Shown here in pieces: positions 27,741 to 37,020 of a stretch of DNA of 64,000 bases; positions within the stretch are counted from its first letter, which is position 1; each line of letters starts with the position of its first letter. The position numbers and the translations under genes were made by a program. The notes below the pieces were generated by a model. It was not told where the DNA came from, did not search any database, and saw only the letters and a program-made list of their open reading frames with translations. Origin of the DNA: Candidatus Rifleibacteriota bacterium (GTDB lineage Bacteria > Muiribacteriota > Ozemobacteria > Ozemobacterales > Ozemobacteraceae). The stretch lies in assembly GCA_905236675.1 (NCBI GenBank), contig CAJOND010000018.1, positions 21,061 through 85,060 on the forward strand. The letters are read 5' to 3'.

Positions 27741-28517
27741 ATGATTAAATCATTTATAGAAGCCGCTGGCGAACAAACTATTTTATTAATGCAAACTATT
27801 TATTGGACTTTTGCAAGTATAAAAAATGGTAAGTTCAGTTTTAAAAATTTAATAAACCAGATGTCTATTATCGGAGTAGACTCTTTTATGATGGTAGCCA
27901 TAAGTGGTTTTTCTTTAGGAGCTGTTCTTGTAGTACAAATTGGTTTTCAGTTTGCCAATATGGGTGCCCAAAGTTATGTAGGTGGCGTTGTTGCTCTTTC
28001 AATGACAAGAGAAATAGCTCCATTAATGACAGCGATTGTTGTCGCTGGACGTATAGGAAGTTCAATGGCAGCTGAGATTGGGACAATGAAAATTACCGAA
28101 CAAATAGATGCTTTGGAAACGATGGCAACCAATCCAGTAGACTATTTGGTAGTTCCACGTTTTTGGGCTTGTACTTCAATGCTTTTTTTATTAACAGTAA
28201 TATCAAATGTTTTTGGAATGATAGGCGGTTCTATTACAGCAGTTTATCAAGTTGGATTAACATTTGAATCATTTAAAGACTCGATTCTTTACTTGTTAAA
28301 AATACAAGATTTGATGGGTGGTCTTTTAAAGGCAATAGTTTTTGGAGGAATAATAGCAATTATAGGTTGTTATAAAGGCTTTACTACAGAAGGTGGTGCT
28401 GAAGGCGTTGGAAAAAGTACAACCAGTGCTGTTGTTGTAGCAATCATGCTTATAATCGCTGTGAATTTCTTCCTGACTGTTGGTATAACAAACTTTAACA
28501 ACTCATATTTACAATAA
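27741..28517 (+). CDS. mlaE: MlaE-family ABC lipid transporter permease
   Basis: 258 residues, the usual length, with five to six hydrophobic helices. Signature 'MKITEQIDALETMATNPVDYLVVPRFWA' (about 115-142) is the coupling helix that contacts the ATPase. Inner-membrane part of the complex that moves phospholipids between the two membranes. ATG follows GAGGA by five bases. The stop codon TAA shares its last base with the ATG of the ATPase gene, so the pair is translationally coupled. Confidence 0.95.
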   Translation: MIKSFIEAAGEQTILLMQTIYWTFASIKNGKFSFKNLINQMSIIGVDSFMMVAISGFSLGAVLVVQIGFQFANMGAQSYVGGVVALSMTREIAPLMTAIVVAGRIGSSMAAEIGTMKITEQIDALETMATNPVDYLVVPRFWACTSMLFLLTVISNVFGMIGGSITAVYQVGLTFESFKDSILYLLKIQDLMGGLLKAIVFGGIIAIIGCYKGFTTEGGAEGVGKSTTSAVVVAIMLIIAVNFFLTVGITNFNNSYLQ

Positions 28518-29263
28518 TGATTATAGTTTCTAACGTTCATAAAAGATTTGGGCCAAAGCAAGTATTAAAAGGAGTTAACCTTAAAATATACGATGGTGAA
28601 TCCCTCGTTATACTTGGTCCTTCAGGCTGCGGGAAAAGTGTTTTACTCAAACATATAATAGGTCTCTTGAAACCTGATAGCGGTCAGGTATTCATTGATG
28701 GAGAAGATATAACTACATATAACTCAAACCAGTTAGATTTGCTAAGAATGAGAATGGGAATGCTTTTCCAGTCTGCTGCATTATTTGACTCTTTGAATGT
28801 AGAAGACAATATTGCATTTGCTTTAAAGCGACACACCAAATTGTCAAAGCTTGCTTTACATCATTTGGTATCTGAAAAACTTGAAATGGTGGGGTTGCCA
28901 GGAACAAATTATTTAATGCCCTCAGAACTATCTGGAGGTATGCGAAAAAGAGTTGGTCTTGCCAGAGCTATAGCAATGGAACCGGAAATAATTCTTTATG
29001 ACGAACCAACTACCGGTCTAGACCCGATTATGACGTCTGCTATTGACGAACTACATCTTAGTCTTAAAGAAAAGCTTGGTGTTACTTCAATAGTAGTTAC
29101 ACACGATATGAAATCTGCTTTCCGTATTTGCGACAGAGTGGCATTACATTACGGTGGTCAGATTGTAGAAATTGGAACAAAAGAAGATATATTAAATTCA
29201 CCTAACCCGATGGTTCAGCAGTTTATTAATGGCGAATCACAAGGGCCAATGACTTTGCTTTAA
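28517..29263 (+). CDS. mlaF: MlaF-family ABC transporter ATPase
   Basis: 248 residues. Walker A GPSGCGKS (34-41), signature LSGGMRKR (about 136-143), Walker B with catalytic Glu (EIILYDEPTTGLDP) and the H-loop VTHD. The 'LSGGM' variant is typical of MlaF/Ttg2A ATPases. It has no Shine-Dalgarno of its own and depends on readthrough from mlaE (TAATG overlap). Powers lipid transport with the MlaE permease and MlaD. Confidence 0.95.
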   Translation: MIIVSNVHKRFGPKQVLKGVNLKIYDGESLVILGPSGCGKSVLLKHIIGLLKPDSGQVFIDGEDITTYNSNQLDLLRMRMGMLFQSAALFDSLNVEDNIAFALKRHTKLSKLALHHLVSEKLEMVGLPGTNYLMPSELSGGMRKRVGLARAIAMEPEIILYDEPTTGLDPIMTSAIDELHLSLKEKLGVTSIVVTHDMKSAFRICDRVALHYGGQIVEIGTKEDILNSPNPMVQQFINGESQGPMTLL

Positions 29264-29286
29264 TAAACTGAATAGGAGACAAACAG

Positions 29287-30672
29287 ATGAATCAAAACAT
29301 GAAAGTCGGCTTAATGACATTAGTAACGGTAGCCGCACTTATTTATATGGTATATGTAATTGGAGATTTCAGCTTTACAGAAAAGGGCTATAATTTCACT
29401 ATAAGCTTTTATGCCGTAAACGGTCTCAGCAAAGGTTCTAATGTTTCTATGTCGGGTGTGAAAATAGGTAAGGTTACATCAATAGAAATAGTCGATGACC
29501 AGGTTTATGTTCATGCTTATATTTCAAATAAAAAACATCTTATTAGAAGACAAAGTACTTTCACTATTTCTTCTGCAGGTCTGATGGGTGAAAAATATGT
29601 TGAAATCATGCCAACCAGGGACTATACATCTCCCTATGTTGCTGATGGAGAAATAATAGCAGGAACGGATCCTGTCAGAATGGATGAATTAATAGAACAA
29701 GGAAGTGTGTTATTACAACGTCTGCAAGAACTCACTGCTTCTGCCAAAGATATTATTGGTGATCCAAATCTTAAAGAAGACACAAGAACCATCTTCAGAA
29801 ATGCAAGAAATGCTTCGGATAACATAAACGAAATAACTGTTTCACTTAGAAACAGAAGCGACCATATTATTGAAAGTCTGGACAAGATTCTTAACTCTGT
29901 TTCTGACGAAATAGACAAGAATCGCAAAGATATCAAATCTATTGTTGAAAACTTCAAGAATATCAGTAGCAACATTGATAAGATTACTGGTTCAGGCAAC
30001 AGAGAAAACCTCAAAGATATACTTGCTAATATTAAGACTTCAACAGAAAAACTAGACGACATAATAGCCAAGTTGAACAAAGACGATAAGATTACTAATG
30101 ACGTCAGAGCTACAATGGATTCATTAAAAGAAGCTTCTGATAATGCTAAAGAAATAACAAAAGAAGTTAAAGAAATCATTGTAGATAAAGATATAAGAAA
30201 ACAGATTAGTGGAACACTGGATGATGCCCACAAACTAGCCAAAGCAGTAGATAAAGTCTTTTTGAATATTCAACAAACAAGAGTAGACTTTAAATACTTG
30301 CTAAGATACCATAAAGATACAGAAGATTTCTTATCCGACATTAACGTAGATATTTATCCGAATGAAACTTATTTCTTCAGAATAGGTATGGAAGATGTAG
30401 GTAACGAAAACGACATAAACGCCATGTTGGCTCGAGATGCAAATACAAAATTTATCAAAAGAGCTGGCATAATGAAATCTAAGGTCGGTATAGGTGCTGA
30501 CTATAAACTTGCAAAAGATTTAACTTTAAGTGTTGACTTTATTGATACAAAAGACTCTGAAATCAGATTGAAAGCCAGTTATCTTATAAACGAACACATT
30601 ACTTTTGAACTTAGATTAGATGATGCTGCAGATGACGAAAAGGTTAACTTTGGTATTGAATACGTTTTCTAA
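29287..30672 (+). CDS. mlaD: MlaD/MCE-domain protein with coiled coil and barrel-like C-terminus
   Basis: 461 residues against roughly 150-180 for a short MlaD. One N-terminal helix (10-27), MCE domain at about 35-115 ('GLSKGSNVSMSGVKIGKVTSIEI...SSAGLMGEKYVEI'), a long coiled coil at about 150-340 rich in N-I-x-x-I/T heptads, then about 120 residues of alternating amphipathic strands ('FRIGMEDVG', 'KVGIGADYKLAKDLTLSVDF', 'ELRLDDA') ending in Phe. The layout suggests a protein that starts in the inner membrane, spans the periplasm and inserts or docks at the outer membrane. No mlaC or mlaB gene is beside it. AGGAGA precedes the ATG by eight bases. Confidence 0.88.
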   Translation: MNQNMKVGLMTLVTVAALIYMVYVIGDFSFTEKGYNFTISFYAVNGLSKGSNVSMSGVKIGKVTSIEIVDDQVYVHAYISNKKHLIRRQSTFTISSAGLMGEKYVEIMPTRDYTSPYVADGEIIAGTDPVRMDELIEQGSVLLQRLQELTASAKDIIGDPNLKEDTRTIFRNARNASDNINEITVSLRNRSDHIIESLDKILNSVSDEIDKNRKDIKSIVENFKNISSNIDKITGSGNRENLKDILANIKTSTEKLDDIIAKLNKDDKITNDVRATMDSLKEASDNAKEITKEVKEIIVDKDIRKQISGTLDDAHKLAKAVDKVFLNIQQTRVDFKYLLRYHKDTEDFLSDINVDIYPNETYFFRIGMEDVGNENDINAMLARDANTKFIKRAGIMKSKVGIGADYKLAKDLTLSVDFIDTKDSEIRLKASYLINEHITFELRLDDAADDEKVNFGIEYVF

Positions 30673-30690
30673 TAAAAGGAACACTGAAAA

Positions 30691-31707
30691 ATGCTAAATG
30701 TCGAACGAAAACCGAAGATTCTTTTGCTCACCACAGGTGGAACAATTACAATGCTTAAAAGCCATAATGGAGCTCTTCAGCCTTGTGAAGACGCCGACAA
30801 ACTTATCAAAGCAATTCCAGAACTTAGTTTGTTAGCCGAAATAGAAATACTTCCAATTGTAAATATAGATTCTAGCAATTTTACTCCACCAGTCTGGCTT
30901 CAAATAGCAAAAGCTATTTTTCATAGAATGAAGGATTTTGACGGTTTTGTCGTGGCACATGGAACCGACACAATGTGCTACACTTCGGCAGCTCTTTCTT
31001 TTATGCTTCAGGAACTGAACAAACCGATTGTTATTACTGGTGCTCAAGTGCCTTTAGAAGAAATAGGTTCTGATGGCAGATCAAATCTCATAAATGCAGT
31101 CAGAGTAGCAATTTCAGATTTAGCAGAAGTGGCAGTAGTATTTGGCTCTCAAATTATCAGAGGAACAAGAGCAAAAAAAATGTCTGCATTCGACATGCAG
31201 GCTTTTGTTTCTGTAAACGACAACCCTCTAGGCAGAATAGGTCTCTCTATTAAATATGATGATTCTGCCCATCTGAGAAGCAAGAAAAAGCCTCTTCTCA
31301 GACCTTTTTTAAATGACAATGTTGCTATGATTCCTGTTTATCCTGGAATTAAACCTGAAATAATAGAATATCTTGCACAAACTCATTCAGGAATAGTTAT
31401 TGAAGGTTATGGGGCAGGCAATTTGCCAACAGATGAAAACATAAATCTTATTCCTGCTATAAAATCAGCAATCGAAAGAAAAGTGCCTGTGGTGGTTTGC
31501 ACTCAATGTATTCTTGGTTCTACAGAAATGGAACTTTATCAAGTAGGAAGAGCAGCTTTAGATGTAGGTGCTATACCTGCAATGGATATGACTCCGGAAA
31601 CTTCAATGGTTAAGCTTATGTGGGTTTTAGGTCAAACCGATGATATTGATAGTATAGATTCAATGATGCAAAAAAGTTTTGTTGGTGAACTACACGAGGT
31701 AGAATAA
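30691..31707 (+). CDS. ansA: Type I L-asparaginase
   Basis: 338 residues, no signal peptide, hence cytoplasmic. Hydrolyses asparagine to aspartate and ammonia. Both catalytic threonine signatures are present: LLTTGGTITM near the start (Thr about 17) and VAHGTDTMCYTSAALSF at about 90, the second with the Thr-Asp pair that binds substrate. Length and 'QIIRGTRAKKMSAFDMQAF' match type I enzymes. It lies 18 bases after mlaD with AAGGA before the ATG, so it rides on the lipid-transport operon although no functional link is apparent; Gln-tRNA-related or glutamyl amidotransferase-type relatives (GatD) are less likely because no GatE follows. Confidence 0.9.
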   Translation: MLNVERKPKILLLTTGGTITMLKSHNGALQPCEDADKLIKAIPELSLLAEIEILPIVNIDSSNFTPPVWLQIAKAIFHRMKDFDGFVVAHGTDTMCYTSAALSFMLQELNKPIVITGAQVPLEEIGSDGRSNLINAVRVAISDLAEVAVVFGSQIIRGTRAKKMSAFDMQAFVSVNDNPLGRIGLSIKYDDSAHLRSKKKPLLRPFLNDNVAMIPVYPGIKPEIIEYLAQTHSGIVIEGYGAGNLPTDENINLIPAIKSAIERKVPVVVCTQCILGSTEMELYQVGRAALDVGAIPAMDMTPETSMVKLMWVLGQTDDIDSIDSMMQKSFVGELHEVE

Positions 31708-31709
31708 CA

Positions 31710-33170
31710 TTGAAAAAATGTCCAGAATGTGGTCTTGATTTACCAGACGAAGTTTTATACTGCCTTTATTGTGGCACTAGAACCAATATTTCCAATCAGG
31801 TAAAAAGAACCAGAATTGTATTATTTCTATTTCCTATTTTTATTTTATTAAGTTGTTTAGCCACCGTTTATGATCTAGGCTCATCAGATTTTCTTGAAGC
31901 AGGCTTTACTATTGCTGGTATCGCATGTTGTTTATATTTTCTAGGAGCTCTTTTTTTAGGAATATTAAAATTATTCTTTAATATAAAAACGGCTCCAAGC
32001 TCTTTTTTTACTGCTTCTTTTTCTTCTCTAATAATCGCAATAACAACAATTTTTGCTGGTTTTTCTATAGAAAACCTCTATTTAAAAAATTATTTTGTAA
32101 AATTAGGTCCCATAGCCAATTTAAAAAAACACTTTATATTACTATTAACAATCTATTTAGTTCTACAAATTTTAGAATCCATAGCTATATCTTTAAAAGA
32201 TAAGTATACAATCACAAGTTCAAGTGAAGATAAAAACAATTCCAGATCTTCAATAATAACTAAGCTTTATATAATAATCCCAATAAGTTTCATTTTATTA
32301 ACTTCTGTTGCTTTCTTCTTTACTTCCCATCCAGACAAAATATCTTTTTTATGCGAAAATTTACTAGCCATTTCCTCAAAAGATAAAGCTAATCAATATT
32401 TAGATTATGGTTTACAACATTATCCAAGAGATGCAAAACTTTGTTTCCTAAAAGCAAATATTCTAACATCTTCCGACTCATTTTCTACAGAACATAATTC
32501 AAAAACAGAATCAGAAGCTCTTAAATTGGCACAAATTGCTTCTGACGAAAAACCAGATTCACCTTTGTATAAATATTACTTAAGTGTTCAATTTGATATA
32601 AATAAAAACAGTGAAAAAGCCATTATGTATGCTGATGAAGCTGCCGTATTAGCAAAAGACGATATTTTTCTATGGCAAAATCTTGGTGATATAAACCAAA
32701 AGTATTCAAGATTCACAGGATCCATAAGCGCATATAGAAAAGCTTTGACATTAGATCCTGATAATCCTACTGTTTTAAACAACCTTTCATATACTCTTCT
32801 TACTTGTAATAAAGATTTATTAATAGCATTAGAATTAGCAGAAAAATCAGTTAAAAATTCTCCAAACTCTGTTTACAACAGAGATACATTAGCTTGGGCT
32901 TATTATAAAAATAATCAGTTTACAAATGCTTTAGAATCAATAAATTTATTATATAAAAATAGAAAGAGTATTTCTCCAGAAATTGATTTTCATTATGTAG
33001 CAATATTAGATTCAATGGGACTCATAAAAAACCCAATAGAAGATTATGATAAAATGCTAGTTAAACCAGAAGTTGCTACTAATAAAAATCTTGTTCTAGA
33101 AATAGTTGAAGCTAAAAAAATAGCTGAAAACAAGTTAAAGGAAAAGCAAAACGGGAAATTAGAGAAATGA
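31710..33170 (+). CDS. Zinc-ribbon, multi-pass membrane protein with TPR repeats
   Basis: 486 residues, starting at TTG 31710 right after the asparaginase stop. The N-terminus is a four-cysteine zinc ribbon (CPEC at 4-7, CLYC at 18-21). Five hydrophobic helices lie between about 30 and 210. The C-terminal part (215-475) holds helical repeats with TPR spacing ('ALKLAQIASDEKPDSPLYKYYLS', 'WQNLGDINQKYSRFTGSISAYRKALTLDPDNPTVLNNLSYTLL'). Probably a scaffold in the inner membrane; partner unknown. The stop codon overlaps the ATG of the next gene (ATGA). Confidence 0.75.
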   Translation: MKKCPECGLDLPDEVLYCLYCGTRTNISNQVKRTRIVLFLFPIFILLSCLATVYDLGSSDFLEAGFTIAGIACCLYFLGALFLGILKLFFNIKTAPSSFFTASFSSLIIAITTIFAGFSIENLYLKNYFVKLGPIANLKKHFILLLTIYLVLQILESIAISLKDKYTITSSSEDKNNSRSSIITKLYIIIPISFILLTSVAFFFTSHPDKISFLCENLLAISSKDKANQYLDYGLQHYPRDAKLCFLKANILTSSDSFSTEHNSKTESEALKLAQIASDEKPDSPLYKYYLSVQFDINKNSEKAIMYADEAAVLAKDDIFLWQNLGDINQKYSRFTGSISAYRKALTLDPDNPTVLNNLSYTLLTCNKDLLIALELAEKSVKNSPNSVYNRDTLAWAYYKNNQFTNALESINLLYKNRKSISPEIDFHYVAILDSMGLIKNPIEDYDKMLVKPEVATNKNLVLEIVEAKKIAENKLKEKQNGKLEK

Positions 33171-34501
33171 TATTGAATAATAAAGCTATAAGCTATAAGC
33201 ATCAAGCTGTAAGCCAAATATTATTTTACCCTTCTCTTTGTAAGCAAACGTTTTTTATAATTTTTATTATTTTTATATTTAACCTCTTGCCTATTTTCAA
33301 AGCAGAAGCAGTTTTGCATATAGATACAAGTTACTGTGGAAAATATAGAAATCATCCAGGTTTTGCCAAAGTTATGGCTGATTTACCTTTTGTCTATCAA
33401 GAATCCTTCCTTAAAATAAATAAAGCATTAGGAATTCCTGTCAGAGAGCAAATGAATGTGGTAGTTATTTTCTCTGATAATCTCCAATATAAAGGTTTTA
33501 GACTTAGAGGGAAAAGACAATCTGTAAAAACAGCAAATAGAACCTTAGTTCATTATATTCACTTAGATTTAGAATTCTTAATAAACGGACAAGCTACTTT
33601 AGCAGAAGAAATGACCCATGAAATGACTCATGCTATCATGGCTGACTGTATGGGTTTGAGAGAATATGATGTTTTGCCAATGTGGTTAAAAGAAGGAACC
33701 GCTGTTCACACAGCAGATCAAGGTTTAGCCCGAATTAAAGCTCTCACAAGAAAAGGCTTTGATATTAATGCCATTGGTGGTGAAGATGAAAATATTCATG
33801 GAAATCCAATTTCACTGGAAAAATATGTTGAGAATTATTTAAAAATAAGTTTTTTAGTTAAAACCTTTGGAGTTAATGCTTTTCATAGATTTATAAAGAA
33901 ACTAATGAAATCTGGTAATGTAAATAAAGAACTTTCGGTTTGCTTCAACGGTCTTACCGAAGACGTAATGAATCAATATTCAAGTCAATTCATAAAAAAC
34001 ACTCTAATAGCAAATACTCATCCCACTACCGCCAGAGAAAATATGCTCAAAGGAGTTAAATATTTCGATGAAGGTGAATATCTCTCTGCTAGACTCGCTC
34101 TTACAGATGCTCTTTATGGAGGTTTAAGCAATAGTGAATTCCAAAAAGCAGCATATTTATTAGCAGAATGTTATATTCAGGAAAGAAATCCTCAAGGTGC
34201 TCTATACCTGTTAAAACAGTTTAAACCTGACCCAAGAAATATTCCTATAGATAGATATGAATTTTTACGAGCCTATTCACAATATGCAACTGGTTTTGTC
34301 ACAAGTTCTTATTTTGGTTTTAAAAAAACTTTCGAAACAACAAAAAATCAAGCAGTAAAAGAAGGCTCTCTATATTATATTGTTAGAATTCTTACCGAAC
34401 TAGGCAATCGTCCAGAAGCAGAACGAGTTGCTCAAATGCTTCAAAAACAATTTCCCAAAAGCAGTTACATAAAATTAGTAAACATAATGCTCGCACAATA
34501 A
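33167..34501 (+). CDS. Exported gluzincin-type metallopeptidase with TPR-like C-terminus
   Basis: 444 residues. HEMTH (151-155) followed by Glu176 in 'MWLKEGTAVH' gives the HEXXH...E zinc site of gluzincins (MA clan). The export helix is at 29-48 (FFIIFIIFIFNLLPIFKAEA) after an odd N-terminus 'NNKAISYKHQAVSQ' encoded by an AGCTATAAGC-type repeat (33182-33215). The last 160 residues are helical repeats ('ARLALTDALYGG', 'AAYLLAECYIQERNPQGALYLLKQF') resembling TPRs that bind a substrate or partner. Likely acts in the periplasm or at the surface. It is the last gene of the operon that starts with the phosphodiester glycosidase. Confidence 0.8.
   Translation: MILNNKAISYKHQAVSQILFYPSLCKQTFFIIFIIFIFNLLPIFKAEAVLHIDTSYCGKYRNHPGFAKVMADLPFVYQESFLKINKALGIPVREQMNVVVIFSDNLQYKGFRLRGKRQSVKTANRTLVHYIHLDLEFLINGQATLAEEMTHEMTHAIMADCMGLREYDVLPMWLKEGTAVHTADQGLARIKALTRKGFDINAIGGEDENIHGNPISLEKYVENYLKISFLVKTFGVNAFHRFIKKLMKSGNVNKELSVCFNGLTEDVMNQYSSQFIKNTLIANTHPTTARENMLKGVKYFDEGEYLSARLALTDALYGGLSNSEFQKAAYLLAECYIQERNPQGALYLLKQFKPDPRNIPIDRYEFLRAYSQYATGFVTSSYFGFKKTFETTKNQAVKEGSLYYIVRILTELGNRPEAERVAQMLQKQFPKSSYIKLVNIMLAQ
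33182..33215. repeat. AGCTATAAGC-type short repeat inside a coding sequence
   Basis: Three to four copies of AGCTATAAGC / AGCTGTAAGC in 34 bases, translated as AISYKHQAVS in the metallopeptidase N-terminus. The sequence type is a known class of short interspersed repeat in bacterial intergenic regions; its presence here inside a gene, ahead of the signal helix, suggests insertion. Confidence 0.5.
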
Positions 34502-34597
34502 ATTCAGTAATCATTATCGTTATTTTGCATAATAGATACTAATATATTTCATTTTGTGTTATCATTGTTGAAAACTAGAGACAAGGATTAACGCTTA

Positions 34598-35503
34598 ATG
34601 ATAGAAAAAAGCAAAGTTTATAACCAAGGTTTTTCATTAGTTATACCTGCCTATAACGAAGAAAATGCTATTGAATCAACAGTTAATAAATGTTATGAAG
34701 TCCTATCATCTATCGAAGGTTTAAAATTCGAAATAATAGTAGTTGATGACGGCTCAAAAGATAAAACATCTGAAAGGGTACCCACAGACAAATGTCATCT
34801 TATAAGTCATCCCAAAAACTATGGTTATGGACAGTCGCTCTATCGTGGTATTCAAAACGCACAATATCCATATATCGGTATTATTGATGCTGACAACACA
34901 TATGACGCAAATGATTTTAAACGTATGATTCCCTTAATGGAAGTCTACGATATGGTTATTGGCAGCAGAAAACTTACCAACCAGTCACAAACAGTCAGTT
35001 TGATGCGTAAAACATTAAAAGCCTTGATTTATTTCTTTTCGGAACACTATTCTCAAGACCCAAACAGTGGAATAAGAGTTTTCAAAAAATCTCTAGTTGA
35101 CTATGGTGGACATTTATTCAGTAAAAGATTTTCTTTCTCAACTTCCCTAACATTTTTTGCAGCCTTAAATTACCAGTTTATAGAATACATTCCGATAGAA
35201 TATGGTGACAGAACAGGCGTTTCTAAAGTCAGACATTTAAGAGATTCAATAAGAACTTTTATTCTTATACTTACCATGGCTATCATTTACCGCCCGTTAA
35301 AATGTTTTAGCTGTCTAACAATCCTCTTTATATCGGCTATTATTGGTCTTTTTACAGTAAAGCACAAAATAAACTCAAATAGTTTTAATGCATATGTTCA
35401 ATTACTAGGCATAGCAACTCTGAATACCGCTATGTCTTTTTTAGCTTTTATAATGGGGAAATCATATGTTGACCAGATTGCAATACCAAGCAAAAGAAAA
35501 TAA
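34598..35503 (+). CDS. Family-2 glycosyltransferase with C-terminal membrane anchor
   Basis: 301 residues. GT-A fold of the DPM1/GtrB type: 'VIPAYNEENAIESTV', 'EIIVVDDGSKDKT' (nucleotide-sugar binding), 'GIIDADNTYDAND' (DXD-like). Two hydrophobic helices at about 228-250 and 260-288 fit a polyprenyl-phosphate sugar synthase anchored in the inner membrane. AAGGA lies ten bases before the ATG. First gene of the plus-strand glycan operon; the next ATG lies inside its last 38 bases. Confidence 0.9.
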   Translation: MIEKSKVYNQGFSLVIPAYNEENAIESTVNKCYEVLSSIEGLKFEIIVVDDGSKDKTSERVPTDKCHLISHPKNYGYGQSLYRGIQNAQYPYIGIIDADNTYDANDFKRMIPLMEVYDMVIGSRKLTNQSQTVSLMRKTLKALIYFFSEHYSQDPNSGIRVFKKSLVDYGGHLFSKRFSFSTSLTFFAALNYQFIEYIPIEYGDRTGVSKVRHLRDSIRTFILILTMAIIYRPLKCFSCLTILFISAIIGLFTVKHKINSNSFNAYVQLLGIATLNTAMSFLAFIMGKSYVDQIAIPSKRK

Positions 35504-37019
35504 TAAATTTGTTGTATTAGTTCAACCACAGATGGGGTTATCGGGCGAATTTGCCCGTCACCTTCCTTTAAGTCTTCTATATGTCGCTGCCCCATTAAAG
35601 AAATTGGGTATAGATGTAGTAATTTTAGATAGACGTGTTATTCACAACAAAAGTTGGGAAAATGAACTTTTAGAACATCTAAACAATAAGCCTTTATGGA
35701 TAGGTTTTACTGTAATGGCAGGTTTCCCTATAGTTCAAGCATTAGAAATGTCAAAGTTTGTAAAAGAACATTCCTCCACAATTCCTATTGTCTGGGGTGG
35801 AGCATTACCAACAATAGATCCTAAAAGCTGTATGTCTTGTAAATATGTAGATTTTACAGTATCTGGAAGTGGTATACTTGAAACAGAATTGCTTACAAAG
35901 GCTATTATTGAAAAACAGACACAAAATAAAGAGTTTTTAAAAAATATTCCAGGTCTTGGTTATCGTTTAAGTGAAGAAGTATTTTACAATAAACCTTATC
36001 AAGGCTTTGAACCAGTTCATTATAAAGATTTGCCTTATGAAATAATAAAAGACTATTCTGTATATGGACAGATTGGTACTAATGAAAATATTTTTCCAAT
36101 ATATTCTGCCTATGGTTGCCCTTATCAGTGCTCTTTTTGTGTTTCACCAATGCTTTATAAGACTTTTACTCCGAAATGGAGACCCGTATCACCTGTTGAA
36201 GTTGCAGACCATATTGAATATTTAAAAAACAATTATAAAGCAACAACTATTTATTTTTATGATGATGACTCTTTTGTAAATATAGAACATATTCGTTCTA
36301 TCGTTTTGGAATTAAAGCGTAGACAGATTAAAGTCAAACTAAGTTTCAGAGGTGCTCGTGTAAACGAAATAATGAAAATGGATGATGAATTTTTGGACTT
36401 ACTTAGCGAAACTGGAACTGAAATGCTTCATGTTGGTATAGAGTCAGGAAGTCAGCGTATATTAAATTTATATAAAAAAGGCATTACCATAGAAAACATT
36501 TATGAAATAAATAGAAAACTAGCAAGACATCCAAAATTAATTGCAGCATACAACTGGATAGTAGGTGCTCCTTCTGAAACTTTAGACGAAATAAAACAAA
36601 CTGCTAGACTAATGACAAAACTTATTAAGGAAAATCCCAAATGTTTCGTTTTCCAACCTAATATTTTCAGGGTTATTCCTGGTTCGGTCTTAGGAGAAAA
36701 AGCTAGAGAATATGGTTACAGAGAGCCTTCGAATTTAGACGAATGGATAAAATCAGAGTTAGAACAGGAAGTTTTTTCTCCTTGGTTTTCTGATGAAATG
36801 AAACAATACATAAAAATGCTTCAGGTTACTTCATATTTCATAGACAACAAAGCTCAATTATTATTGAAAACAAAATCATTAAAAGACTTAGTCATAAAAA
36901 TTCTTTCTAAATTATACCAACCTTTAGCTAGATTCAGAGTTAAAGCTTCTTGGTCTTCTCTACTTATAGAAGCAAAAGTTTTCTTTCTTGCCCAAAAACT
37001 TATGAAAAAGTTGCGCTAA
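35466..37019 (+). CDS. B12-binding-domain radical SAM protein
   Basis: 517 residues. An N-terminal cobalamin-binding-like Rossmann domain (about 15-150, 'SLLYVAAPLKKLGIDVVILDRR', 'VWGGALPTIDP') is followed by the radical SAM core with CX3CX2C cluster cysteines 218, 222 and 225 (YGCPYQCSFC). 'FYDDDSFVNIEH' and 'HVGIESGSQRILNLYKKG' are typical of the BchE/P-methylase group. These enzymes often methylate or cyclise unactivated carbons. GGGGA six bases before ATG 35466 supports this start despite the 38-base overlap. Sitting between a glycosyltransferase and an AsnB-like enzyme, it probably modifies a lipid or sugar of the same surface glycan; that is inference. Confidence 0.88.
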   Translation: MLTRLQYQAKENNKFVVLVQPQMGLSGEFARHLPLSLLYVAAPLKKLGIDVVILDRRVIHNKSWENELLEHLNNKPLWIGFTVMAGFPIVQALEMSKFVKEHSSTIPIVWGGALPTIDPKSCMSCKYVDFTVSGSGILETELLTKAIIEKQTQNKEFLKNIPGLGYRLSEEVFYNKPYQGFEPVHYKDLPYEIIKDYSVYGQIGTNENIFPIYSAYGCPYQCSFCVSPMLYKTFTPKWRPVSPVEVADHIEYLKNNYKATTIYFYDDDSFVNIEHIRSIVLELKRRQIKVKLSFRGARVNEIMKMDDEFLDLLSETGTEMLHVGIESGSQRILNLYKKGITIENIYEINRKLARHPKLIAAYNWIVGAPSETLDEIKQTARLMTKLIKENPKCFVFQPNIFRVIPGSVLGEKAREYGYREPSNLDEWIKSELEQEVFSPWFSDEMKQYIKMLQVTSYFIDNKAQLLLKTKSLKDLVIKILSKLYQPLARFRVKASWSSLLIEAKVFFLAQKLMKKLR

Positions 37020-37020
37020 T

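Noticed and set aside
29634..30242. Long open frame antisense to mlaD (202 codons)
   Set aside because: It is the complement of the low-complexity coiled-coil part of mlaD; composition is Ser/Leu-rich shadow sequence with no ribosome site or family match.
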